Notes under the pieces: model-generated
Database searches by the model: none
The model's input: the letters and a program-made list of their open reading frames with translations, nothing else
Told to the model about the DNA's origin: nothing
Made by a program: the position numbers and the translations under genes
In this document: positions 34,840 to 42,218 of the stretch, piece by piece
Layout of the letters: each line of letters opens with the position of its first letter
Position numbering within the stretch: the stretch's first letter is position 1
Assembly (NCBI GenBank): GCA_964595205.1
Contig: CAZQOQ010000022.1
Coordinates: 21,433-85,432 of the forward strand
Length of the DNA stretch: 64,000 nucleotides
Source: JADKIH01 sp964595205
GTDB taxonomy: Bacteria; Bacteroidota; Bacteroidia; AKYH767-A; 2013-40CM-41-45
Reading direction: 5' to 3'

Positions 34840-35715
34840 TTATCCGTTCAACGCTTCCGCTCCGGCAACGATTTCCAGGATCTCTCCGGTGATGGCAGCC
34901 TGCCGGGCTTTGTTGTATGACAATTTCAGTTCCTTCAGGATCTCTCCCGCATTATCAGTCGCTTTGCTCATCGACGTCATTCGTGCGCCATGTTCTGATG
35001 CATGTGAATCGAGCACGGCTTTGTAAAGCTGTACCTTTATTGCTTTAGGTATAAGCTGAAGAACGAGTTCTTCTTTTTCAGGTTCGAAAATATAATCGTT
35101 AACCGCTTTGCTCTTCGTTTGCGGAGGCGCAATAGGAAGTAATTGTTCGGTTACGATAATCTGAACAGCGGCATTCTTGAATTGATTATAGACCATCTCA
35201 ACAACGTCGTATTCTCCCTGAGCAAATTGTTTCATGATCTCTTCGGCAATTCCTGAAACGGCTTCAAAATTCAAATGGTTATAGACATCGTTATGCTGGC
35301 CGGCGAAATTATTCTTCATCTTGCTGAAGAAGTCGCTCGACTTTTTCCCGATTGCGAGAACTTTCAGATTACCATTCTTCGCCTGCACCGGGTATTTTTC
35401 ACGGATCATGCGGCTGACGGTACGATTTACATTGGTATTAAAGGCTCCGCACAATCCGCGGTTTGAACTTATCGCAACAATCAATACTTTGTTGGCCGGA
35501 CGAACAGTGGCAAATTGTCCGCCAGCATTTCCCTCAAGAGTCCCTGAAATATTCTCCATGATCTCGCGAAGCTTGGATGCATAAGGACGCATCATGATGA
35601 TTGCATCCTGTGCCCTTCTCAATTTAGCAGCACTTACCATCTTCATGGCTTTAGTGATCTGCTGGGTTGAGATTACAGATGAGATGCGGTTACGAACCTC
35701 TTTTAAATTTGCCAT
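34840..35715 (-). CDS. atpG: ATP synthase gamma subunit
   Basis: A 291-residue gamma subunit, the central rotor shaft of F1. The N-terminal helix has MANLKEVRNRISSVISTQQITKAMKMVSAAKLRRAQ, and the C-terminus ends with the paired helix ASEHGARMTSMSKATDNAGEILKELKLSYNKARQAAITGEILEIVAGAEAL. Both interact to form the coiled coil. It is the last gene of the minus-strand cluster atpB-E-F-H-A-G. The genes for beta and epsilon, which follow gamma in many bacteria, are absent. Confidence 0.97.
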   Translation of the reverse strand: MANLKEVRNRISSVISTQQITKAMKMVSAAKLRRAQDAIIMMRPYASKLREIMENISGTLEGNAGGQFATVRPANKVLIVAISSNRGLCGAFNTNVNRTVSRMIREKYPVQAKNGNLKVLAIGKKSSDFFSKMKNNFAGQHNDVYNHLNFEAVSGIAEEIMKQFAQGEYDVVEMVYNQFKNAAVQIIVTEQLLPIAPPQTKSKAVNDYIFEPEKEELVLQLIPKAIKVQLYKAVLDSHASEHGARMTSMSKATDNAGEILKELKLSYNKARQAAITGEILEIVAGAEALNG

Positions 35716-35740
35716 TGTATTGCCGTATTATCCGTCTTAA

Positions 35741-37327
35741 TTATGCTTTGCCGCTGTATTTGGGCGTTAACTCCATTGCTGTTTTTTCGAGAACAGACGT
35801 TACGCTGTCGTCGATCACTCCTTTGCGAAGCGAATCAAGTGTCGGACGATGCTGAGCGTCGAGGAGGGCCAGGTATTCCGTTTCGAATTCTTTTACTCTC
35901 TTCACGGGTACGTCTTTCAATAAACCCTTCGTGCCGCAGTATATAATTGCAATTTGCTTTTCAACTGTCAGCGGAGAATACTGAAGCTGCTTAAGAATCT
36001 CAACATTTCTTGCACCCTTTTCCAGCGTGGCTTTAGTTGAAGCATCCAGATCGGAACCGAATTTGGAAAACGCTTCGAGTTCCCTGTACTGTGCCTGGTC
36101 GAGTTTCAGGGTACCGGCAATTTTTTTCATCGATTTGATCTGTGCATTTCCACCCACACGGGAAACGGAAATACCCACGTTAATCGCCGGGCGAACACCC
36201 GAGTTAAACAGGTTGGCCTCGAGGAATATCTGTCCGTCGGTGATGGAAATAACATTTGTAGGAATGTATGCAGACACGTCACCCGCCTGGGTTTCGATGA
36301 TTGGCAGAGCGGTTAATGAACCACCGCCTTTAACTTTATTCTTCAACGATTCAGGGAGATCATTCATCGTACGGGCAATCTCATCTGAGTTGATGATCTT
36401 AGCGGCACGCTCGAGCAAACGGGAGTGAAGATAGAATACGTCTCCGGGATATGCTTCACGTCCCGGCGGGCGACGAAGCAGGAGCGACACCTCACGATAA
36501 GCAACTGCCTGCTTGGAGAGATCATCATAAACGATCAGCGCCGGACGACCTGTGTCGCGGAAATATTCTCCGATCGCTGCCCCGGCCATTGGCGCGAAGA
36601 ACTGCATCGGAGCAGGCATAGACGCCGAAGCGGCAACGACAACCGTATATGGCATTGCGCCGGCTTCTGTAAGAGTCTTTACAATTTGCGCGACGGTAGA
36701 GCCTTTCTGCCCGATAGCCACGTAAATACAATACACGGGTTTCCCCTGCTCGTAAAATTCTTTCTGATTGATGATCGTATCGATGGCAACGGCAGTCTTG
36801 CCGGTCTGGCGGTCGCCGATGATCAATTCACGCTGACCGCGACCAATTGGAATCATGGCATCGATCGCTTTGATTCCTGTCTGTAACGGTTCGTTTACCG
36901 GCTGACGATAGATTACACCCGGGGCTTTTCTCTCGAGAGGCATTTCAAAAACCTCTCCTGTGATTGGCCCTTTGCCGTCGATCGGCGAACCAAGTGTGTC
37001 AACGACACGGCCCAGCATTCCTTCTCCGACCTTTATCGAACCGATCTTCCCGGTACGCTTCACAACGTCTCCTTCTTTGATTTCAGATGAAACGCCGAGC
37101 AACACGGCTCCGACATTATCTTCTTCGAGGTTTAGAACGATTCCCTGTAATCCGTTTTCGAATTCGATCAACTCGCCGGACTGCACCTTAGTGAGACCGT
37201 AGATACGGGCAATACCATCGCCCACCTGCAATACGGTTCCAACTTCTTCGAGTTCTTTTTCGGTTTTAAAACCTGCCAGCTGTTGTCTTAATATAGCTGA
37301 TACTTCATCGGGTCTTACTTCTGCCAT
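35741..37327 (-). CDS. atpA: ATP synthase alpha subunit
   Basis: A 528-residue alpha subunit of F1. Walker A GDRQTGKTAV is at residues 171-180, followed by the YVAIGQKGSTVAQIV and MAGAAIGEYFRDTGRPALIVYDDLSKQAVAYREVSLLLRRPPGREAYPGDVFYLHSRLLERAA regions, which define the alpha family. The nucleotide site is non-catalytic but regulatory. The start at 37327 (MAEVRPDEVS) fits. Upstream, between atpH and atpA, is a 163-bp spacer with the GTTTGGC heptamer array. Confidence 0.98.
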   Translation of the reverse strand: MAEVRPDEVSAILRQQLAGFKTEKELEEVGTVLQVGDGIARIYGLTKVQSGELIEFENGLQGIVLNLEEDNVGAVLLGVSSEIKEGDVVKRTGKIGSIKVGEGMLGRVVDTLGSPIDGKGPITGEVFEMPLERKAPGVIYRQPVNEPLQTGIKAIDAMIPIGRGQRELIIGDRQTGKTAVAIDTIINQKEFYEQGKPVYCIYVAIGQKGSTVAQIVKTLTEAGAMPYTVVVAASASMPAPMQFFAPMAGAAIGEYFRDTGRPALIVYDDLSKQAVAYREVSLLLRRPPGREAYPGDVFYLHSRLLERAAKIINSDEIARTMNDLPESLKNKVKGGGSLTALPIIETQAGDVSAYIPTNVISITDGQIFLEANLFNSGVRPAINVGISVSRVGGNAQIKSMKKIAGTLKLDQAQYRELEAFSKFGSDLDASTKATLEKGARNVEILKQLQYSPLTVEKQIAIIYCGTKGLLKDVPVKRVKEFETEYLALLDAQHRPTLDSLRKGVIDDSVTSVLEKTAMELTPKYSGKA

Positions 37328-37376
37328 CTCTTTATGCTTTTTATTGTTTCTTATTTACTGTGCTCGTGCGCCTTTT

Positions 37377-37435
37377 GTTTAGCGTTTGGTGTTTGGCGTT
37401 TGGCGTTTTTATGTTTTTATGTTTTTATGTTTTAC
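37377..37435 (-). repeat. Heptamer array GTTTGGC (family C, copy 1) between atpH and atpA
   Basis: Units GTTTAGC, GTTTGGT, GTTTGGC, GTTTGGC, GTTTTTA, then three 8-bp TGTTTTTA-like units on the plus strand. Read toward atpA they are AACGCCA units, the same orientation relative to the downstream gene as in front of rseP. Confidence 0.9.
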
Positions 37436-37490
37436 TGTTATGTTTACAGTTGCATTAAACATAATGTATTTTTGATTTTTGATTTTAAAA

Positions 37491-38048
37491 TTAATTACGC
37501 TTTATATACGGATTCGCCGAAAACGCCTGGGCGAGTTTCCTGATTTCTGAAGATATGCTTGCATCATACTGGCGATCGCCAACACGCAATACGAATCCAC
37601 CGATCAGTTTATTGTCGACTTTCTCTATCAGCTCGACTTCTGAATTTGAACCCTTACGCACCATATCGTAAATTTTCTTTCTCAGGTTATCGTCGAGTCC
37701 TACAGCGGAGATGATTTCTGCTGTGATGATCTTCTTGAGTAATTTATACTGATCGATGAAGTCCTTTGCTATCTGGATGAGGTATTTCTCGCGACCTTTT
37801 TTTATTGCGATGTCGAAAAATGTCATCGTCAGTGAATTCATCTTTTGTCCGAATATCTGCTGAAGTATCTTCAGTTTTTTATCACCGTTGATGATCGGAT
37901 TGGAGAGCAGCAAAGCCAGATCATGGTTACCGGCACAGGTTGAAGAAAACAACTTCATGTCGTTATTCACTGCATCCAGGACGCCTTTTTCATTGGCGAG
38001 ATCGATCAGTGACTTGGCATACCGCTTTGCAACTTTTGTTTCAATCAT
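37491..38048 (-). CDS. atpH: ATP synthase delta subunit
   Basis: A 185-residue delta subunit, the stator cap on F1. N-terminal helical domain (VAKRYAKSLIDLANEKGVLDAV), LLLSNPIINGDKKLKIL, and the C-terminal stretch DNKLIGGFVLRVGDRQYDASISSEIRKLAQAF are all standard. It follows atpF with a 23-bp gap. Confidence 0.95.
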   Translation of the reverse strand: MIETKVAKRYAKSLIDLANEKGVLDAVNNDMKLFSSTCAGNHDLALLLSNPIINGDKKLKILQQIFGQKMNSLTMTFFDIAIKKGREKYLIQIAKDFIDQYKLLKKIITAEIISAVGLDDNLRKKIYDMVRKGSNSEVELIEKVDNKLIGGFVLRVGDRQYDASISSEIRKLAQAFSANPYIKRN

Positions 38049-38071
38049 TTCTTCTACTTTTTAAGCGGGTA

Positions 38072-38566
38072 TTAATTCATCGAAATATCTTTGATGAGAT
38101 TTTCCATGAGGTTTTTCTGTTTCTCGTCGTTACTGAGTTCGTGTCGAAGAATTTTTTCTGCGATCTCGATCGACATAGCCGCCACCTGGTTTTTTAATTC
38201 GGTGATAGCTGCCATCTTCTCGTTGTTAATGGTCTCTCTCGTCTGGGCCATGATCTTGTTGGCTTCGGCCTGAGCTTTGTTTCTTGCTTCGGCAACGATC
38301 GAATCACGCGTGTCGCGTGCCTCTTTCAGCAACTGATCACGTTCTGCACGCGCCTTCTGGATGAGCTTCTCATTGTCGGCTGTTAATGCCGCCATTTCCT
38401 CCTTCGCTTTTCTCGCTGCATTAAGTGCATTTGCGATAGACTCCTCACGGTCTTTCAATGATTTCAAAATCATTGGCCATGCAAATTTTCCAAGGATGAA
38501 CATGACTACCAAAAATGATAGTGACATCCAGAAAATTAATCCGATACCGGGCTTTATCAGTTCCAT
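38072..38566 (-). CDS. atpF: ATP synthase b subunit
   Basis: A 164-residue b subunit. One N-terminal membrane helix (IGLIFWMSLSFLVVMFILGKFAW, residues ~8-30) and a long charged coiled coil (KDREESIANALNAARKAKEEMAALTADNEKLIQKARAERDQLLKEARDTRDSIVAEARNKA region). It forms the peripheral stalk that holds F1 to the a subunit. The 235-bp spacer toward atpE holds a 59-bp tandem duplication. Confidence 0.96.
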   Translation of the reverse strand: MELIKPGIGLIFWMSLSFLVVMFILGKFAWPMILKSLKDREESIANALNAARKAKEEMAALTADNEKLIQKARAERDQLLKEARDTRDSIVAEARNKAQAEANKIMAQTRETINNEKMAAITELKNQVAAMSIEIAEKILRHELSNDEKQKNLMENLIKDISMN

Positions 38567-38571
38567 TTGTT

Positions 38572-38689
38572 GTTTCGTTTTGCTTATTCGTTACGCTGTC
38601 TGTTTGGCGTTTGGGGTTTGGCGTTTTATTGTTTCGTTTTGCCTACTTATTACGCCAACTGTTTGGGGTTTGGGGTTTGGCGTTTTATT
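38572..38689 (-). repeat. 59-bp tandem duplication containing family C heptamers, between atpE and atpF
   Basis: Two adjacent 59-bp units (38572-38630 and 38631-38689) match at 51 positions. Each contains GTTTGG heptamers and ends CGTTTTATT. A third partial unit follows to ~38720. The duplication begins 5 bp upstream of the atpF start, so it would be the atpF leader in the polycistronic mRNA. Confidence 0.92.
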
Positions 38690-38801
38690 GTTTTTCTGTT
38701 TTATTGTTTTTTTGTTTCCCTTAGGTTGAAAGTCTTTTTGACTTTTGACCAAAGAAAATAATCGAAACGATTCAACCAACCGCTGAACCGTTTCGAAATC
38801 A

Positions 38802-39056
38802 TTAACTCTTGAAAACCACGAGGAGGCCGACAACCATTGCGAAGAATGCGGCGCCCTCAACAAGAGCGGCAGTAAGAATCATGTTGGCGCGGATATCGTT
38901 TAGCGCTTCTGGCTGACGGGCGATGGACTCAAGAGCTGAACCACCAATGCGGCCGATGCCGACACCGGCGCCAAGAGCCGCAAAACCTGCACCCAAAGCA
39001 GCAATACCATAACCTATTCCCAGATTACCTGCCTCAAGAAGAATTGAACTTAACAT
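38802..39056 (-). CDS. atpE: ATP synthase c subunit
   Basis: An 84-residue, two-helix proteolipid. The loop has ESIARQPEA, with the conserved R-Q-P; the ion-binding carboxylate is E67 in TAALVEGAAFFAMVVGLL. E67 is followed by Gly, and the P-x3-Q motif of Na+-type c subunits is absent from helix 1, so coupling by protons is likely. The glycine-rich helix 1 (GAGFAALGAGVGIG) packs the ring. Confidence 0.96.
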   Translation of the reverse strand: MLSSILLEAGNLGIGYGIAALGAGFAALGAGVGIGRIGGSALESIARQPEALNDIRANMILTAALVEGAAFFAMVVGLLVVFKS

Positions 39057-39086
39057 AGAATTGAATTTATAAGGGTTAAACTGAAT

Positions 39087-40262
39087 TTAAACTAATGCTG
39101 CATCTGTTATATGACGCTCCGGATTGAAATGAGGATGTTCCTCGTGAGTATTTTCATCATGAGGATGATCATGCTCCTCCAATGCGGCACCGAAATATAT
39201 TGCAGAGAGTAAGGTGAACACGTAAGCCTGAAGGAATGCAACCAGCAATTCAAGCATCGTCATGAACACGACGAATGCAACAGATACAACAGAAACTCCC
39301 AGTCCGACTCCAACACTCATCTCACCGAAAATAAAGATCAGTGAAAAGAACGATAGTGCGATGATATGACCAGCGGTGATGTTGGCAAACAATCGAATCA
39401 TCAATACGAACGGACGAAGAAACACTCCAAGAATTTCGATGGGAGTCAAAATGATCAATACGGGAATAGGTACGCCCGGCATGGCAAAGACGTGACGCCA
39501 GTAATGCCTGTTGGCAGAGAATGTTGTTACCAGGAATGTGATAACGGCCAATGTTCCTGTTACGGCCAGGTTTCCGGTAACGTTTGCACCTCCCGGAAGA
39601 ATTGGAATTAATCCAAGCAGGTTATTGATCAGGATGAAGAAGAAAACGGTAAGAAGATAAGGGAGGTATTTCTGATAACCCGGGCCGATGCTTCCTTTAG
39701 CAATATCATCTCTCACAAAAACGATGAGAGGTTCCACGAATGCCTGCAGTCCTTTAGGTACTTCGCCGGCACGACGTTTATAGGATTTAGCTACCGAGAG
39801 GAAGATCCATGTCATTAATATGAGGCTGAACAAAAGAGCTGCAACGTTTTTTGTAATCGACAGGTCGTATGTGGAAGCCGTGAGTGCTTCGTTTACGGTG
39901 GCCAGCTCGGCAGGCATTTCTTCCATTTCGTTTACTGCCACGATGCTGCCATGCTCGATTTTATAGCCATGATAAGCATTGTGGCCATGATGAAAATTCG
40001 AACTCATGAAACAATCGAGTCCACGTTCTTTATTATATACAATTACCGGAAGGGGCATCGAAACAGCACCATCGCCTTCACCCAGAATATGCCAGTCGTG
40101 GTTGTCGGCTACGTGCTCGATAATCAAATCCCCGGCATTAAATTTTTCTTTTTCAACGCCATGTTCATCGGCAAAAGAGGGTGATGAAAAGCAAAAAATG
40201 GCAGCTGCCAGGAATCCAATGCCAACCATTCTAATTGTCTGTCTGTCAATGTTTTGCAACAT
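39087..40262 (-). CDS. atpB: ATP synthase a subunit with N-terminal signal-like extension and His-rich ends
   Basis: A 391-residue a subunit, the stator half of the proton channel. The helix with the essential arginine is RPFVLMIRLFANITAGHI; the last helices (MTMLELLVAFLQAYVFTLLSAIYF) are normal. Bacteroidota members carry a ~130-residue extension, here with a signal-like helix (IGFLAAAIFCFSSPSFADEHG) and a periplasmic segment with FHHGHNAYHGYKIEHG. The C-terminus adds EEHDHPHDENTHEEHPHFNPERH, unusually His-rich. The start at 40262 is chosen because the strong promoter at 40295-40325 lies inside the longer frame (to 40379). Confidence 0.95.
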   Translation of the reverse strand: MLQNIDRQTIRMVGIGFLAAAIFCFSSPSFADEHGVEKEKFNAGDLIIEHVADNHDWHILGEGDGAVSMPLPVIVYNKERGLDCFMSSNFHHGHNAYHGYKIEHGSIVAVNEMEEMPAELATVNEALTASTYDLSITKNVAALLFSLILMTWIFLSVAKSYKRRAGEVPKGLQAFVEPLIVFVRDDIAKGSIGPGYQKYLPYLLTVFFFILINNLLGLIPILPGGANVTGNLAVTGTLAVITFLVTTFSANRHYWRHVFAMPGVPIPVLIILTPIEILGVFLRPFVLMIRLFANITAGHIIALSFFSLIFIFGEMSVGVGLGVSVVSVAFVVFMTMLELLVAFLQAYVFTLLSAIYFGAALEEHDHPHDENTHEEHPHFNPERHITDAALV

Positions 40263-40294
40263 GTTTTTAAGCCCTGAATTTTTTTTAGAGAGCG

Positions 40295-40325
40295 CAAAGA
40301 TACTATTTGTAAGGGAATGAGCAAA
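40295..40325 (-). promoter_or_regulatory. Promoter of the atpBEFHAG operon
   Basis: On the minus strand: -33 TTTG (40322-40325), 19-nt spacer, -7 TATCTTTG (40295-40302). This is a full match to the Bacteroidota vegetative consensus. The leader to the atpB start is about 28 nt. Confidence 0.85.
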
Positions 40326-40438
40326 AACAACCCTGAAAAGACTCTCAGCATATAAGTTCCCTCTTTTTTGAGATTGCAATTTGATATGGCTGCATTATAT
40401 CTTTGGTTAATAAATATTGATTGTGCTCCCTTTCAGTA

Positions 40439-40454
40439 ATTTCTCCGGAGAAAT
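40439..40454. repeat. 16-bp perfect palindrome
   Basis: ATTTCTCCGGAGAAAT, symmetric about 40446/40447. It lies 29 bp from the three-way-junction element and could be a protein-binding site or a hairpin. Confidence 0.8.
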
Positions 40455-40482
40455 ATTGTAAAGGATAGCCGATCAAATCCAC

Positions 40483-40561
40483 ATCCGGTGAGAGGTAAAA
40501 CTCTCGTGAGACCAGGTGAAGGAGGAGGCGATCAGTTTATCTGGTCTCATAAAAACCGGAT
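40483..40561 (+). ncRNA. Candidate structured RNA (three-way junction), undescribed
   Basis: Nested inverted repeats: outer stem ATCCGGT (40483-40489)/ACCGGAT (40555-40561), 7 bp; hairpin 1 GAGAG (40490-40494), loop GTAAAA, CTCTC (40501-40505); hairpin 2 TGAGACCAG (40507-40515)/CTGGTCTCA (40541-40549), which extends five more pairs, two of them G-U, on the plus strand only. Joining segments are 0, 1 and 5 nt. The G-U pairs would be A-C mismatches on the other strand, which favours the plus strand as the RNA. I do not recognise it as a known riboswitch or ribozyme. Confidence 0.5.
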
Positions 40562-40571
40562 TATTAATTAG

Positions 40572-40619
40572 GAAAAATAAAAAATGAAGGAATATGAAAA
40601 ATAAAAAATGAAGGAATAT
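40572..40619. repeat. Perfect tandem duplication of 24 bp
   Basis: 40572-40595 and 40596-40619 are identical A-rich units (core AAATGAAGGAATAT). It directly follows the three-way-junction element. Confidence 0.9.
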
Positions 40620-40942
40620 AAGGCTCAAAAATAGTTAGTGGTGAAAAAATAAATACCATGAATTCAGTTTTAATTTTCTGAGAATTGAAAACTCGAACTG
40701 CTCGCAAATATTAAATTTCGATTCGACGAAATGGGTTCGTGATATTTATCGATCCGAGCCCCGGGGGAGTTTGAAGTATTTAGATTCCAGGGTTAAAAAA
40801 AGTATTTTAAAATACCGATTCAGAAATATAAACTTAACAAAATCCGAGAAAAATCATTTTGCGAAGAATCAGGTTAAAGGTCATTAGTTAGAAATCAAAT
40901 TCTCCGCTGAAGCACTTCAGTTAGCCAGCAAACTCCTAACAT

Positions 40943-41329
40943 TTATCTTCGAATATTCCTCCACACTGCCATTACCTCAAACGCAGTAAAAAGAAGGTAC
41001 ATAATCATAAACGTTATAATAAAACGTGTTGCCATTTCACGATTTGACATCGAATAAAAAACGATAATAGCAAGGTGAAGTAATAACTTAATAGTCGTTG
41101 CACCCATGTAATATCGGATGAATACCTGTGGACGCGATTGAGTAGTTTGTACAATTCCATAGTGAAACAAAATGGTGATAACCGTAAAGTAGATGTAAAT
41201 CATCCAGGTAAGCCAGGCGCCTTCCACTCCTAATTTTGACGAACTGAAAAAAATAATTACTGCGAGCAATGCAATGAAAGGAAGAAAAGAGCTTAGATAT
41301 TTTTTCATTCTTCGGTCGCGTTTCGGCAA
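40943..41329 (-). CDS. Small membrane protein of the ATP synthase locus
   Basis: A 128-residue protein with four predicted membrane helices (FLPFIALLAVIIFFSS; WLTWMIYIYFTVITILFHYGIV; IKLLLHLAIIVFYSM; FIITFMIMYLLFTAFEVMAVW). Four-helix proteins in this position in Bacteroidota resemble AtpI (F0 assembly factor for the c-ring), although sequence similarity is weak. It starts directly after the atpZ stop, with no gap, so the two are translationally linked. Confidence 0.75.
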   Translation of the reverse strand: MPKRDRRMKKYLSSFLPFIALLAVIIFFSSSKLGVEGAWLTWMIYIYFTVITILFHYGIVQTTQSRPQVFIRYYMGATTIKLLLHLAIIVFYSMSNREMATRFIITFMIMYLLFTAFEVMAVWRNIRR

Positions 41330-41569
41330 TTATTTCTTTTTCAGCAAATCTTTAATACTAAGGTAAATTGCTGCGGCAACTGAAAATAAACTTAACAATA
41401 AGGTAAATACGGGTACTTTCCATCCAAGCCATTTATCAAGAGAATATCCACCAAAAACACCGAGCCCGATGATGACCAGCATCTGGGTACCCATGGTTGC
41501 ATATTTCATATATGCATTCCTGTCGTCAGGCTGATTTTTCTTTGGCGAGTTCTGCTGGCTTGTCGACAT
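41330..41569 (-). CDS. atpZ: AtpZ/AtpI family F0 accessory protein
   Basis: A 79-residue protein with two helices (MGTQMLVIIGLGVFGGYSLDKWLG; VFTLLLSLFSVAAAIYLSIKDLL), the pattern of AtpZ/AtpI-like F0F1-ATPase subunits (GxxxGxxxDxxxG signature seen as GVFGGYSLDKWLG). Such proteins help c-ring assembly or Mg/Ca transport. The first 44 bp overlap the 3' end of the bactofilin gene in another frame. Confidence 0.85.
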   Translation of the reverse strand: MSTSQQNSPKKNQPDDRNAYMKYATMGTQMLVIIGLGVFGGYSLDKWLGWKVPVFTLLLSLFSVAAAIYLSIKDLLKKK

Positions 41570-41960
41570 TCTTAATGTCTTTTATCATAGGCCCCATGTT
41601 GCATGAACCCGTAAACGATGCCCCGACTTCCACAATGAGTTTTCCGGTTACAATGTCACCGTTCATTTTTGAAGTCGCTTTCAAAAAGAGCAATTCATTA
41701 ATGGTGCTCTTTCCTTTTACGGATCCGGAGATGTCCGCATTCTGACAACTGATATCACCCTCAACCAGACCGGTACCTCCCACAACGACCTTTGCTTTTG
41801 AAAAAACATTTCCGTGCACCGTTCCATCTATTCTCAAATCACCGTTCGAACGGATATCGCCTTCTATCGTAGTTCCTGTGCCGATAAGATTAATCGAAGA
41901 TCCTGAAGATTCCTGCCTGCCTGAAGCCATGGAGTTTTCGTTTGAGTTTTTATTGAACAT
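41526..41960 (-). CDS. Bactofilin
   Basis: A 144-residue DUF583/bactofilin protein that polymerises into filaments from a right-handed beta-helix. The core repeats read LIGTGTTIEGDIRSNGDLRIDGTVHGNVFSKAKVVVG, then LVEGDISCQNADISGSVKGKSTINELLFLKATSKMNGDI. The start at 41960 (MFNKNSNENS) is chosen over the longer frame because the promoter at 42018-42047 lies within the latter. Bactofilins position cell-wall enzymes; a divergent M23 peptidase gene (45145) is nearby, a partnership known from other bacteria. Confidence 0.92.
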   Translation of the reverse strand: MFNKNSNENSMASGRQESSGSSINLIGTGTTIEGDIRSNGDLRIDGTVHGNVFSKAKVVVGGTGLVEGDISCQNADISGSVKGKSTINELLFLKATSKMNGDIVTGKLIVEVGASFTGSCNMGPMIKDIKNVDKPAELAKEKSA

Positions 41961-42017
41961 GATTGCTTGAATTAAAATTATTGTACTGAATTCTGTTGCC
42001 TTTTGTTTTAAGGTCGA

Positions 42018-42047
42018 CAAATATAAAACAAAATCCAAGGCGGCAAA
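42018..42047 (-). promoter_or_regulatory. Promoter of bactofilin-atpZ-orf128
   Basis: Minus strand -33 TTTG (42044-42047), 18-nt spacer, -7 TATATTTG (42018-42025). The leader to the ATG at 41960 is about 50 nt. Confidence 0.7.
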
Positions 42048-42218
42048 TTAAATTAGCAGTCGTAAATGATTGTATAAAATATAAATTTAACAATTAAAAA
42101 AACAGAAAAAGATTATAATCTGTTTATGAATTAACGAATTATTTAATTTTAAAATTTCAAAAAATATTTATGATTATTTAAATTGGAAACTAAGCAATGT
42201 ACCTTTTAGCTTCGTCTC

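Larger units (their letters stand above)
40263..40942. other. 680-bp gene-free gap upstream of atpB
   Basis: No convincing ORF on either strand. It holds the atpB promoter (40295-40325), a 16-bp perfect palindrome (40439-40454), a three-way-junction inverted-repeat element (40483-40561), a perfect 24-bp tandem duplication (40572-40619), and a stem GGGTTCG/CGAGCCC (about 40733-40761, one G-U) with an adjacent ATTTCG/CGAAAT hairpin. It separates bactofilin-atpZ-orf128 from atpB-E-F-H-A-G. Confidence 0.75.

Noticed and set aside
40263..40379. 39-codon extension of atpB
   Set aside because: It contains the complete promoter at 40295-40325.
40733..40761. tRNA-like stem GGGTTCG/CGAGCCC in the atp gap
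   Set aside because: The loop is too long for a T arm, and no acceptor, D or anticodon arms can be drawn.
41961..42038. 26-codon extension of bactofilin
   Set aside because: It overlaps the -7 box at 42018-42025 and is not typical of bactofilins.
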